Origin: QYOJ01 sp964449285
GTDB taxonomy: Bacteria > Bacteroidota > Bacteroidia > Bacteroidales > FEN-979
Direction of reading: 5' to 3'
DNA: 64,000 nucleotides
Assembly (NCBI GenBank): GCA_964449285.1
Contig: CAYUZX010000008.1
Coordinates: forward strand, 4,070-68,069
Notes under the pieces: model-generated
Database searches by the model: none
Told to the model about the DNA's origin: nothing
What the model saw: only the letters and a program-made list of their open reading frames with translations
Shown here: piece after piece, positions 10,290 through 19,290 of the stretch
Position numbering within the stretch: the first letter of the stretch is position 1
Layout of the letters: every line of letters starts with the position of its first letter
Made by a program: the position numbers and the translations under genes

Positions 10290-13200
10290 TTGAAACGTAT
10301 TCCACTATATCTTCTGTTTTCCATTGGCCTTGTTTTCTCTTTAAAGGCGCAATATTACTCAACAGGACAGGATCCCGCTTCGGTCAGATGGAGTCAGATC
10401 AAAACCGAATCATTCCGGATTGTCTTCCCTGAGAATTTTCTTTCCCACAGCCAGTATCTGGCCAACATTTTGGAGCTGACCACCAAATACGAAACAAAAT
10501 CATTGCAGGCAAAAGTTCCACGGATGCCATTTGTACTGCACACCAGCTCAACCCTTTCAAACGGGTTGACGGTATGGGCTCCCCGTCGGATTGAATTGTA
10601 CACTTGTCCGCCCCAGGATATCTACGCCGAAGAGTGGCTGGAGCAGCTGGTCTTACACGAATACCGGCATGCGGTTCAAACAAGCAAAATGAACCAGGGT
10701 TTTTCGAAAGCGCTCTACTATCTCTTTGGCGAGCAGGCAACCGGCGCTGTTTTAGGATTGTTTGTTCCCACCTGGTTCCTCGAGGGAGATGCCACGGTGA
10801 TAGAGACAGCTCTTAGTAATTCGGGCCGTGGCCGCGTTGCCTCGTTTGCCGCTCCCATCAGGGCCCAGCTCCTGCAGAAAGGGATCTATTCCTACGGCCT
10901 GGCAACGATGGGATCGTACAAAACCTTTACTCCCGATGCCTATGTGCTGGGATACCAAATCGTTGCCAAGGGGCGAGAAAAATATGGGTATGAGCTGTGG
11001 GATCATACGCTGAATAACGTAGCGAAACGTCCCTTCATGGTCGTTCCTTTCAACGCCGGCATCAGGAAGAAAACGGGATTATGGAAGGCTGATCTCTACC
11101 GGGAGATCATGGAGAAGCTTGTTGTGGAGTGGCAACATCAGGAAGACAACTCCTGGCGTTCACCAATCAACCAGGTAACAACACCAAATTCAACCGATTA
11201 CACCACCTGGGACCGGCCACAATTCCTTAACGACTCGATCCTTATCGCAGCACGATGGAGCAACGAAGGCGTTCCGAAACTCCTGCTGCTCAATAAAAAA
11301 GGGCAAACGAAAAACCTTAACAGGCTGGGAGCATATCAGCCAGGGAGTCTATCTGTTTCTGAAGGTGCTGTGGTATGGGCCGAGTACCGGCCGGATATCC
11401 GTTGGGAGAACAGGAGTTATTCTGTCATCAGGAAATTGGAAATTAGAAATTCGAAATTAGGAGGACGAAGGACGAAGGACGAAGGACGAAAGAAAGTAAT
11501 ACAAATAACTGACTTCCGGCATCGGGCATCAGGCATCAGGCATCAGTATCTTACCAGGAAAAGCCGCTACTTCTCCCCTGCCATTTCCCCGGATGGAAGC
11601 CGGTTTCTTGCCGTGCGGATCACTGAGGAGAACCGATCATTCATCGATATCCTTAAAACGGCTTCCGGGAAAGTCCTTAACTCTTTCCCAGCTCCTTATG
11701 GAGGTTTATTTCTGCAACCTGCCTGGTCGGCAGATGGGAACAATATCGCTTTTATTCTGCTGACACAGGAGGGGAAATCGCTTCACACTATGGATTCGCA
11801 AGGTGGTTCCATTACCTCCCTCCTTCCTCCCTCCTTCCAGGAGATTTCTGGTCCGCCTCTGTTTTTCCGGAACTACTTGCTCTTCATGGCCGACTATACA
11901 GGAATCGAAAACATCTTTGCCATCGACACCCTTACACGCCAACTCTCCCAGGTAACCTCGGCCCGGTTTCAGGCAACCAACCCGGCAATATCTCCCAACG
12001 GGAACACCATTGTATACTCCGATTACAATGCCGATGGCATGATGGTGGTAACCCGAACTGCTGATCCTTCATGGTGGATTCCTCTGGATTCAATACCTGA
12101 ATTTACCTTCGCACTGGCGGAGGCGATGGCGAAGCAGGAGGATATTAACATTCAGGACAGCTTAAGAGAGAGGGACGAGGGACGAGGGACGAGGGACGAA
12201 GAAGACTCACAAACTCACAATGACACAACGACACCTCATCGCCTCATCACTTCATCACCCCATCACTCCATCACTCCATCCCCCTCATACCCTGTTGCCA
12301 GATACCGTAAATTCTCCCATCTCTTTAACGTGCATTCCTGGGCGCCGGTATCCATTGATGCCAATAATCTCACGCTGAAGCCAGGAGTGTCGGTACTTTC
12401 CCAGAACCTGCTGAGCACTGCTTTTGCCGGAGCCGGATATAAATATGACCTGAACGAACGGACCGGCAAGTTCTACCTCAATCTCTCCTACCAGGGATGG
12501 TTTCCGGTGATCGATGTGAACTACTCCTATGGCAAGCGGGCGGGGATNNNNNNNNNNNNNNNNNNNNNNNNNNNNNNNNNNNNNNNNNNNNNNNNNNNNN
12601 NNNNNNNNNNNNNNNNNNNNNNNNNNNNNNNNNNNNNNNNNNNNNNNAGGGATGGTTTCCGGTGATCGATGTGAACTACTCCTATGGCAAGCGGGCGGGG
12701 ATGGGAAGGTATTCCAATACGGGTGAGACATTCCGTTATACCTGGAACGAAAGCGACCTCCAGGCGACAGTCAGTGTTCCGCTGAATCTCTCCCGCGGAA
12801 TCTGGTACCGGAAAATCCAACCATCTGTCGGAACCTCCTGGATCTATGTGATCCATGACAAGAATACGCCGGAGCAATTCACAAAAGGGTCGATCAATAC
12901 TCTTAATTACCGGTTATACATGTACAATTACATCCGGTCCAATTACCAGGACATGTTTCCGAAATGGGGACAGAACTTCGACATCAATTTACGTCACACA
13001 CCCTTTACCGGAAATGACATGGGCTCGGTGTTCGGCATCTCCGGCAACCTCTATTTCCCGGGAATCTTCCGTCATCACGGGATCCGTATCTATGGCGGAT
13101 ATCAGCGGAGATGGGACAACCTGGTTTATGGGTACCAGTTTGCCAATCAAATCTCTCTGCCCCGCGGGACCGAAGCCATCTATCCCGAAAAACTGGTCTC

Positions 13201-13474
13201 TGTTTCGGCGAATTACAAATTCCCTTTTCTCAGGTTAGACGCCAGCCTGGGTTCTGTTCTCTATATCAAACGGTTCAAACTAAATCTCTTCTATGATTGG
13301 GCCCATGGCTGGGAGCCTCTTGAGGATACATTCCTGAAGTCGACTGGCTTTGAACTCACCTCCGAACTGCACATTCTGCGGTTTGTGGCTCCGTTTGAAT
13401 TGGGGGTGCAGGGCGTTTACCTGCCCGATGAAAACCGATGGGTATGGCGGTTTTTGTGGGGAATCAGCTTCTGA
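10290..13474 (+). CDS. Exported gluzincin-like / TolB-type propeller / beta-barrel protein, interrupted by assembly gap
   Basis: The frame begins at a TTG with a signal peptide (IPLYLLFSIGLVFSLKAQ). Residues 123-127 are HEYRH, an HExxH zinc-protease motif, and residue 165 is a Glu in FLEGDAT, the spacing expected for a third gluzincin ligand. The middle carries WD40/TolB-like propeller blades (YFSPAISPDGSRFLAV; NPAISPNGNTIVYSDYN). The last ~300 residues are rich in alternating aromatic strands and end in WRFLWGISF, like an outer-membrane barrel. A run of 100 Ns splits the gene, but the 55 bases on each side are identical; removing the Ns and one copy gives 3030 bases, an uninterrupted 1009-residue protein. 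Short 7-mer and 8-mer arrays are inserted in frame at 11432-11545 and 12172-12284. Protease activity is inferred from motifs only. Confidence 0.8.
11432..11545. repeat. Three consecutive heptamer arrays, four units each, inside a coding sequence
   Basis: Reading left to right there are four units GAAATTN (11432-11459), four units GGACGAA (11463-11490) and four units GGCATCR (11518-11545), separated by short spacers. The encoded peptide is low-complexity and basic (for example GGRRTKDEGRKK and RHRASGIRHQ) and sits between the protease-like domain and the propeller. Similar words recur between genes elsewhere in the window. Confidence 0.9.
12172..12284. repeat. Heptamer array (four GGGACGA) followed by about ten degenerate octamers, in coding sequence
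   Basis: Four perfect GGGACGA units occupy 12172-12199. From 12205 the period changes to 8: ACTCACAA twice, TGACACAA, CGACACCT, then six units of the CATCACNN type to 12284. The encoded peptide (RDEGRGTRDEED, then a His/Ser/Pro/Thr-rich stretch) links the propeller to the barrel region. Confidence 0.85.
12493..12702. other. Assembly gap (100 N) bounded by identical 55-bp contig ends
   Basis: The Ns run from 12548 to 12647. Bases 12493-12547 and 12648-12702 are identical over 55 positions. This is what a scaffolder produces when two contigs that overlap by one k-mer are joined with a default gap instead of being merged. The real gap size is therefore probably minus 55, and the coding frame is continuous after collapse. 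Confidence 0.93.
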
Positions 13475-13492
13475 TTTACGAATGAAGTTCTC

Positions 13493-13617
13493 GATGCCGG
13501 ATACCTGATGCCAGATGCCAGATACCGGAGAGCAAAGGATCGTTGGCAGTCTTCTTCCCTTGTCCTTCTACCTACGTCCTTCCAGTTCCGACTTCTAACC
13601 TCTGACTTCTTACTTTA
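13493..13617. repeat. Intergenic cluster of three heptamer arrays
   Basis: Between the stop at 13474 and the 3' end of gatD there are five units GATRCCN (13493-13527), four looser units (CTTGTCC, TTCTACC, TACGTCC, TTCCAGT; 13559-13586) and four units of the GACTTCT type (13590-13617). Together they fill most of the 140-bp convergent gap. No strong terminator hairpin is visible. Confidence 0.8.
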
Positions 13618-15000
13618 TTTATGAAATTTCCGGATAAAATCCTCTACCTCCGGCACGCCGCCCTGGTAGATGAGGTAGCCGTTGTAGGGTTCGCGGGGAG
13701 TGATCTCATCGTTAATGGGGGTGAGCATGATCTCTTTCACCTTCGCCAGATCGCTGGTCTGGCCCAATGCCCATCCAAGTTTGATGTAGGCGACTTCTGG
13801 CAACATGTTTTCGGCTGGAATAACTCCTTTGGCCATCAGGTCGCGGCCAGTATCGTAAACAAACATGTGGACATATCCCCACAGGGTTTGTACTGTCATG
13901 TAAACAGCAACTCCCTTTTCTGCAGCCCTGACGATAGCCGGGTAGAGCGGTTTGTTCACGTGACCGAGTCCGGTTCCAATGATGATGATCCCTTTGTATC
14001 CATTGTCCACCATCGAATCGATCATGTCGGGCTGCATGTTCGTATAGTAATAGATCATCCCCACCTTCTCTTCGAAATAGGGAAGGATGGTAACATTCTT
14101 GTCGGTACGGCGTCGTTTGTAATCCTGCTTGATTGGGAATACGCCCTCCCGGGTTACCGTTGCCAGTGGAGTGTCTCCGATTGTACGAAAAGTAGAACGG
14201 TAAGACGAATGCATCTTCCTTACACGTGTTCCACGGTGGAGGAATCCGTATTCATCCGAGGTAGGACCGAACATGCAGACCATTGTCTCGGCAATGTCGC
14301 CATGACCAGCTGCCGTGGCGGCATGCATCAGGTTCAACGCGGCATCGGAGCTGGGACGGTCGGAAGAGCGCTGCGAGCCAACGATCACGATTGGGATGGG
14401 TGAATTCTGGACCATGAATGTGAGGGCAGCCGAAGTATAGTGCATGGTATCGGTGCCATGACCGATGATGATTCCCTGGGTCCCCTTCTCAATTTCTTTA
14501 CCAATAGCTATTGCGAGTTCTTTGTATTGTGCCGGACCCATGTTTTCGCTGAAAACACCAAAAAGTTTCTCGGTAGTGAGGTTGCAGATATCGGCCAGTT
14601 CGGGCACAGCACCGTACAACTCTCCTGGCGAAAAGGCGGGGATTACAGCTCCGGTGCGATAATCCAGCCGGGAGGCGATGGTCCCGCCGGTTCCCAGCAA
14701 CTTCACATTTGGCTTATCCTTCGAATAGGGAAACTCTTTCTCGGGAATCTTGTAATTGGCTTTTTTATACCCAAGTTCTTCTATGCCTGTGATGGTGTCG
14801 ACATCCACTCCGATGTTGTAGCCCGTAAAGAACTTCATCACGATATGATTTTCGTCCGTGTTCTCAGCCCGGGGAAGAATCGTCCCCTCAAACACCCCTC
14901 GTGTCGTATCTACCTTCACTTTCGCCCACACCCTGGCGTTGAATTTTTTCAGTGTTTCGAGTGCCTTGCCTTTGTAGCCCTGGAAATTGTCGTCGCTCAT
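13615..15000 (-). CDS. gatD: Glu-tRNA(Gln) amidotransferase subunit D (asparaginase-type amidase)
   Basis: GatD hydrolyses a free amide donor (Asn or Gln) and passes ammonia to GatE, which converts Glu-tRNA(Gln) to Gln-tRNA(Gln). The 461-residue length and layout match archaeal GatD rather than plain bacterial asparaginases. There is an N-terminal ~85-residue beta domain (ARVWAKVKVDTTRGVFEGTI), then an asparaginase fold with the first catalytic Thr in LGTGGTIASR (~residue 105), the Thr-Asp pair in GHGTDTMHYTS and the GSQRSSDRPSSDA segment. The C-terminal domain ends VPEVEDFIRKFHK. It lies 215 bp downstream of gatE on the same strand. GatDE is textbook archaeal, so its presence here suggests horizontal transfer, though composition does not stand out. 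Confidence 0.9.
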   Translation of the reverse strand: MSDDNFQGYKGKALETLKKFNARVWAKVKVDTTRGVFEGTILPRAENTDENHIVMKFFTGYNIGVDVDTITGIEELGYKKANYKIPEKEFPYSKDKPNVKLLGTGGTIASRLDYRTGAVIPAFSPGELYGAVPELADICNLTTEKLFGVFSENMGPAQYKELAIAIGKEIEKGTQGIIIGHGTDTMHYTSAALTFMVQNSPIPIVIVGSQRSSDRPSSDAALNLMHAATAAGHGDIAETMVCMFGPTSDEYGFLHRGTRVRKMHSSYRSTFRTIGDTPLATVTREGVFPIKQDYKRRRTDKNVTILPYFEEKVGMIYYYTNMQPDMIDSMVDNGYKGIIIIGTGLGHVNKPLYPAIVRAAEKGVAVYMTVQTLWGYVHMFVYDTGRDLMAKGVIPAENMLPEVAYIKLGWALGQTSDLAKVKEIMLTPINDEITPREPYNGYLIYQGGVPEVEDFIRKFHK

Positions 15001-15026
15001 AATTGATCTCTATATTTTATCAGTTT

Positions 15027-15093
15027 GATCCTGGATGCCGGATGCCAGATACCGGAATCTATTGTCCGCTTGTCCGCCTGTCCGCCTGTTAAC
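15027..15093. repeat. Heptamer array followed by octamer array between gatE and gatD
   Basis: Four heptamers (GATCCTG, GATGCCG, GATGCCA, GATACCG; 15027-15054) are followed after 7 bases by four octamers (TTGTCCGC twice, CTGTCCGC, CTGTTAAC; 15062-15093). The same two words occur near 13493, 33637, 54101 and near 49463, 52832. Confidence 0.85.
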
Positions 15094-15215
15094 CCCTAAA
15101 TCCCCTGAAGGGGACTTGCTCCTCCCTTTGGGAGGGAATTTTCTGCAAAGCAGAGTAAGCCCCCTTTAGGGGGTTTGGGGGTCATTAAGCCCCCCCCTTA
15201 GGGGGTTTAAGGGTA
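15094..15215. repeat. Cluster of C/G-tract palindromic repeats (CCCCTAAATCCCC family)
   Basis: The stretch contains CCCCTGAAGGGG, CTCCCTTTGGGAGGG, CTGCAAAGCAG and two AGCCCCCTTTAGGGGG-like palindromes. Related sequence occurs at 24703-24770 and 62455-62520. Such runs are common interspersed repeats in Bacteroidota genomes. They can fold strongly in RNA and may reduce read-through from gatE into gatD, but no U-tract follows. Confidence 0.7.
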
Positions 15216-17183
15216 TTATCTGATTTCACTACTCAGTTTCGATAAGGAAACATTCCCCAATGCCTTTTTCCTCAACTCACCCATTACCCAGTTTGTCCCT
15301 GCACCCTCATTCCTTGATTTCTTAATCTTTCTGTATTCGTCAATCAGTGATGGGATCATGTTTTTGATTTCAGATGTTGAATGTTTCTTGAAATTCACCT
15401 CCGCCAATACCGTTTCAAAATCCCTCTCTGGATGCTGGTAGATGATCCACAGCATCTTTTTTGCGATCTCGTAATCAAGGTTTCGAAACTTCAGGAATGC
15501 AAGCATATCATAGACCTTATCCGTGGTGAATCCCTGAACCGGACCAAGTTGCCGTTCTATGTGGTTCAGTTTGTGAGCCAGAAGGGTAGAGGTGAACCTG
15601 GCCGGGATGCCGAGTTCGGTCTGAGCTTTCTCGACAACTGGCACCAGGTTGTTCTTCAGAATATATGTAAAGGTCTCTTCCGGTACATTCCAGCTGAGGA
15701 GTTGGGCGATCCGGTCGGACGTTACCATCGGCAGCCTCTTTGCCATTTCATCAAGCACTGCATCAACCAGCGGAATCGGTGCTGTGTCGGTGTCGGGATA
15801 CATGCGGTCGGCGCCCGGGAGTACCCGTTCAAATATCGTGGTTCCATCCTCAAACGACTTCCGGGTTTCATTGGGAACGCCGGCAAAAGCCATCAGGCAA
15901 CGCTCTTCCACTGTCTCCAACGCGGTTGGGATATCGGCTTCCGGGCCCCAGAGGATCACCTGTGAATCCTCTTCTCCTGCTCCGAGCAGTTGGCGGATCT
16001 TTACCCAGTTTTCAGCGCCTACACGATCTTCGAACATTTCGGAATGGAGCATGTTGGGCTTTTCGATGCAAGCAATTACCTTCAGCCGGTTGGTCAGCTC
16101 ATCGGCGAATGTCATCTCCGGTTGCAGGAAATGTGAAAGAATCCCCTGGAAATGAGGCAGATTAACGAGATATAAAGGATATCCTTTAGCAGACATCCCG
16201 GTGAGAATGGGAACCTCAACAAGTAGTTCTGTTGTGGAAATTTTGCTCGAAGAGATCTTCCAGTTCTCCGGTTTTTGAACGCGTGCATTAAGTATCTCCT
16301 TAACACGAAGGAGTGCAAACTGCCGGAATGCTTCGTTGTGGGTCAATTCCGGCATCCACCGGTTATGGGCCACCCCTTTGATCTCGACGCGGGTACCTCC
16401 TTTGCAGCTAACATTTACATCGGCGCGGGTGGAACCGATTCCTGTGGCTACTTTCCCAGTGCTTCTGTTGAGGAACCGGATATAATCGGCTCCCTCTTTC
16501 ACCTCATCGGGATTGCTGAAATCGGGATAGGTGACCGTTTCAATCAACGGTATCCCAAGTCGGTCGGTTCGGTAAATGCGTCGGTGACCGATATCAGATA
16601 CCTCCCTGCAGGAGTCCTCTTCCAAGCTTAATTGTATGAGCCTGACCTTCTTGTTCCTCAGTTGAATCTCCCCCTCTACCCCGATAATAGCTGTCCGCTG
16701 AAACCCTGTAGGGATGCTGCCGTCAAGGTATTGTTTACGGGTGATATGAACCTCTCCTACAATATTCAATTTGGAAAGAAGAGAAATCTCGCAAGCAATA
16801 TCCAGTGCTTCCAGGTTCAACGGGAAAGGGGGAGTATCGTCGACATCGTAAGTACATGCAGTACGGTTGCTGATGCGGTAGACGATCTCTTTCCGGGTCT
16901 TGAACTCCATCAGCGCAGTGCCGTCATACTCTCCAAGTTCGGAGAGTGTGGGGCGCATGTGGCGGATTACCTCGGCGTCAAATTCATCTGGTTTCTGGTA
17001 AATGCCGGCCGGACAGCGGCAAAAAAGTTTCTGTTTCGTGTTTAATTGCTGGTGAACTTCCAGCCCCGACATAAACCCGATGCGGTCGTAATCCTGTTGT
17101 GTGGCTTCTTTGCGGGGAACGTATCCGATGGCTTCGCGAGTATCCTCATAGTTGCGGCGAGGATCAAAAGGGTGTTTTGTCAT
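15216..17183 (-). CDS. gatE: Glu-tRNA(Gln) amidotransferase subunit E (archaeal-type GatB homologue)
   Basis: GatE is the tRNA-binding kinase/transamidase subunit that activates the Glu on tRNA(Gln) and amidates it with ammonia from GatD. At 655 residues it is longer than bacterial GatB (~480). Visible features are the cradle signature GLEVHQQLNTKQKLFCRCP (~residues 40-58), the ADVNVSCKGGTRVEIKGV segment, a GatE-specific AspRS-like insertion (about 405-480, VILWGPEADIPTALETVEERC...GADRMYPDTDTAPIP) and a C-terminal helical/YqeY-like tail (from ~500). The insertion separates GatE from GatB. ATG at 17183 follows a good promoter (17211-17242). The gene is intact and paired with gatD, so both subunits are probably functional. 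Confidence 0.92.
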   Translation of the reverse strand: MTKHPFDPRRNYEDTREAIGYVPRKEATQQDYDRIGFMSGLEVHQQLNTKQKLFCRCPAGIYQKPDEFDAEVIRHMRPTLSELGEYDGTALMEFKTRKEIVYRISNRTACTYDVDDTPPFPLNLEALDIACEISLLSKLNIVGEVHITRKQYLDGSIPTGFQRTAIIGVEGEIQLRNKKVRLIQLSLEEDSCREVSDIGHRRIYRTDRLGIPLIETVTYPDFSNPDEVKEGADYIRFLNRSTGKVATGIGSTRADVNVSCKGGTRVEIKGVAHNRWMPELTHNEAFRQFALLRVKEILNARVQKPENWKISSSKISTTELLVEVPILTGMSAKGYPLYLVNLPHFQGILSHFLQPEMTFADELTNRLKVIACIEKPNMLHSEMFEDRVGAENWVKIRQLLGAGEEDSQVILWGPEADIPTALETVEERCLMAFAGVPNETRKSFEDGTTIFERVLPGADRMYPDTDTAPIPLVDAVLDEMAKRLPMVTSDRIAQLLSWNVPEETFTYILKNNLVPVVEKAQTELGIPARFTSTLLAHKLNHIERQLGPVQGFTTDKVYDMLAFLKFRNLDYEIAKKMLWIIYQHPERDFETVLAEVNFKKHSTSEIKNMIPSLIDEYRKIKKSRNEGAGTNWVMGELRKKALGNVSLSKLSSEIR

Positions 17184-17210
17184 GAACGCTTATGAATTGA
17201 GAAGAAGGCA

Positions 17211-17242
17211 CAAAAGTAGAGAATTGTGCTTTAATGAACAAG
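17211..17242 (-). promoter_or_regulatory. Putative Bacteroidota promoter for gatE-gatD
   Basis: On the minus strand CTTG (17239-17242) and TACTTTTG (17211-17218) are separated by 20 bases, matching the -33 TTTG / -7 TAnnTTTG pattern. The predicted leader to the gatE ATG is about 20 bases. This is the best two-part match I found in the window. Confidence 0.5.
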
Positions 17243-17281
17243 CAGAATCAATGGGGGATGAAGAATTCGGAAGAAAGAAGC

Positions 17282-17310
17282 ACTGCCAACTGCCAACTTG
17301 CCAACTGCCA
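17282..17310. repeat. Heptamer array ACTGCCA, four units
   Basis: Three perfect ACTGCCA units and one with an inserted T (ACTTGCCA) lie just beyond the 3' end of the small membrane protein gene. The same word family (AACTGCC/GGCAGTT) occurs at 40060, 51965, 54553 and 56393. Confidence 0.85.
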
Positions 17311-17317
17311 GCTGGAC

Positions 17318-17527
17318 TTACTCCTTTTTCACCGGCCCTTTATGGCTGATGTAAAAAATTCTCATGGCGATAGCAAACAGGATAAACGGCATTGAGGCAT
17401 AATACCAGTCCTGCCAGGAGATACTGCATACGCCATCCGTCAGGAAGATCATAACAATTCCGATGATCATCAGGATAGCTCCGATTGCCAAGGCTATCCA
17501 CCCTTTTAGCTTGAAGATGGTTTTCAT
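17318..17527 (-). CDS. Small two-helix membrane protein
   Basis: A 69-residue protein starting at ATG with MKTIFKLKGW. Two hydrophobic segments are clear: WIALAIGAILMIIGIVMIFL (about 10-29) and WYYASMPFILFAIAMRIFYI (about 42-61), with a short DGVCSISWQD loop and a basic tail KGPVKKE. I do not recognise a named family; similar small membrane proteins are often called conserved hypothetical in Bacteroidota. It stands alone between gatE and the divergent OstA-like gene. Confidence 0.7.
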   Translation of the reverse strand: MKTIFKLKGWIALAIGAILMIIGIVMIFLTDGVCSISWQDWYYASMPFILFAIAMRIFYISHKGPVKKE

Positions 17528-17751
17528 AAAATAACGATTTTGGTAACCAATAATCGATAAAGATAAAATAAAATATCGAGATCAGATTAATTTATCAATT
17601 ACTTGATTTTCTTCTCCTCAAAGGTATAGGCAAACACTCTCAATCAGATGGCCCACATGATAAGCGGCAATCCGTTAAAAACAGTTAAAAAACAATACTG
17701 TCGCTTCCTGCTCCGGAAAAAAAAACGAACTTTGCCATATATGTGATTGTC

Positions 17752-19290
17752 ATGATCCACCAAGCTATTCAAAATATCATGATGTTCCTGATTATTCCGG
17801 TATCGGGCATCTGGTCACCCGGTATTCTGGCCGCACAAGACACAACTAAAATTGTCCTGGAGCAGGCCGACACATGGGAATACAATAAGGCTATTGGTCC
17901 CAATATCCAGCGAATCATCGGACACGTTATTCTCCGACACGATACGGGATACCTTTTCTGCGATAGCGCCTATCTTAATGATTTGACAAACATCGTGCAG
18001 GCTTATGGAAATGTCCATATCAAAGCTTCCGACACACTCAACCTCTTCGGAGATTCCCTGCAATATAACGGAAATACAAAGATTGCCAACGTGTGGGGCA
18101 ATGTAAAATTAGTTGATAATCAAACCATTCTGACAACTGATAGTCTCGACTTCAACAGGAAAACACAAATCGCCTGGTATGATAACTGGGGCAAGATCGT
18201 AAGTGATGATAATTGCCTTGTCAGTCAATACGGCTATTATTACACCAGCATCAAAGAGTTCTTTTTCAAGGAGAAGGTGATACTCATCAATCCGGATTTT
18301 TACATGAAGTCCGATACACTGATGTACAATACCGTGACTGACATAGCCTACTTTTTCGGGCCAACCCACATCGTCTCAAGCGACAAGGTCGATTCAATCT
18401 ACTGCATCGACGGGTGGTACGACACACAGAAAGATATTGCACGTTTCCGGTATGGTGCTGAGATATATCACGAAGCACAACTCCTCACTGGCGACACAAT
18501 CTATTACGAACGCGTCAATGGATTCGGACAGGCATTTAATAACGCCATGCTCCTGGATACCATCCAGGATATTGCCCTGACTGGAAATTACGGTGAACTG
18601 ATACGAAAGAGGGGGGTAGGTTTCATGACAGACCATGCTACAGGGATCATGATTGAAAAAAACGATTCGCTATTCATGCATGGCGACACGATCAAAGCCT
18701 ATTTCGATCCGGATGATGGTCAACAGAAGATCCAGGCGATGTTTGCATATTACAAAGTGAAATTCTTCAGGAAAGACCTCCAGGGAGCTTGCGACTCTCT
18801 TGCCTACCACGGATCCGACTCAACCATGTATATGTACCATGCACCTGTGATCTGGTCGGGCGAAAACCAGCTTACTGCTGATACCATTACACTTACAATA
18901 AGAAACGGTGAGCTGGATACGATGGTGATGTACAAATCAGCATTCATCATTTCCCAGGACGACACCACCAAATTCAACCAGATCAAGGGAAAGGATATGA
19001 TTGCTTACTTTCTCAAAAACGAACTTTACAAGATTAAGGTGATCGGGAATTCCGAGACTGTCTATTTCGCCAGGGAGGAGGACAGAACATTGATTGGGAT
19101 CAACAAGCTTTTTGCAAGCGACATGCTGATCTTTATTGAAGATAATGACATCCAGACCATCACCTACATCGAAAAACCAGAGGGAATTCTCTTTCCCGAG
19201 AATGAGATCTCACCTTACGATCTGAAGTTGAAAGGGTTCTATTGGCTGGAAGATCACCGACCAAAGACGAAAGAGGAGATTTACCATTAA
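17752..19290 (+). CDS. OstA/LptA-like periplasmic LPS-transport protein
   Basis: About 512 residues from ATG 17752 (an in-frame GTG at 17743 is an alternative). A signal peptide (IMMFLIIPVSGIWSPGILAAQ) is followed by tandem OstA-type repeats: short beta units of the form GDSLQYNGNTKIANVWGNVKLVDNQTILTTDSLDFNRKTQIAWY, repeated across residues ~40-250 and again ~300-450. In LptA and the N-domain of LptD such strands build the jelly-roll bridge that carries LPS across the periplasm. This protein is two to three times longer than proteobacterial LptA (~185), as is usual for the Bacteroidota form. LptD (21566) and LptF/G (50874) are in the same window. It converges with the MlaD-like gene, overlapping by 4 bases at the stops. 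Confidence 0.8.
   Translation: MIHQAIQNIMMFLIIPVSGIWSPGILAAQDTTKIVLEQADTWEYNKAIGPNIQRIIGHVILRHDTGYLFCDSAYLNDLTNIVQAYGNVHIKASDTLNLFGDSLQYNGNTKIANVWGNVKLVDNQTILTTDSLDFNRKTQIAWYDNWGKIVSDDNCLVSQYGYYYTSIKEFFFKEKVILINPDFYMKSDTLMYNTVTDIAYFFGPTHIVSSDKVDSIYCIDGWYDTQKDIARFRYGAEIYHEAQLLTGDTIYYERVNGFGQAFNNAMLLDTIQDIALTGNYGELIRKRGVGFMTDHATGIMIEKNDSLFMHGDTIKAYFDPDDGQQKIQAMFAYYKVKFFRKDLQGACDSLAYHGSDSTMYMYHAPVIWSGENQLTADTITLTIRNGELDTMVMYKSAFIISQDDTTKFNQIKGKDMIAYFLKNELYKIKVIGNSETVYFAREEDRTLIGINKLFASDMLIFIEDNDIQTITYIEKPEGILFPENEISPYDLKLKGFYWLEDHRPKTKEEIYH

Noticed and set aside
12497..12665. Two truncated genes or a frameshifted pseudogene around the N run
   Set aside because: The two fragments share a 55-bp end and join in frame with no loss, so this is an assembly artefact and not gene decay.
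13621..14403. Long plus-strand open frame (260 codons) opposite gatD
   Set aside because: It is antisense to a clear GatD and has no recognisable motif; its composition follows the codon structure of the real gene.
11432..15093. CRISPR array
   Set aside because: Units are 7-8 bp with no regular spacers, are few in number, and no cas gene is nearby.
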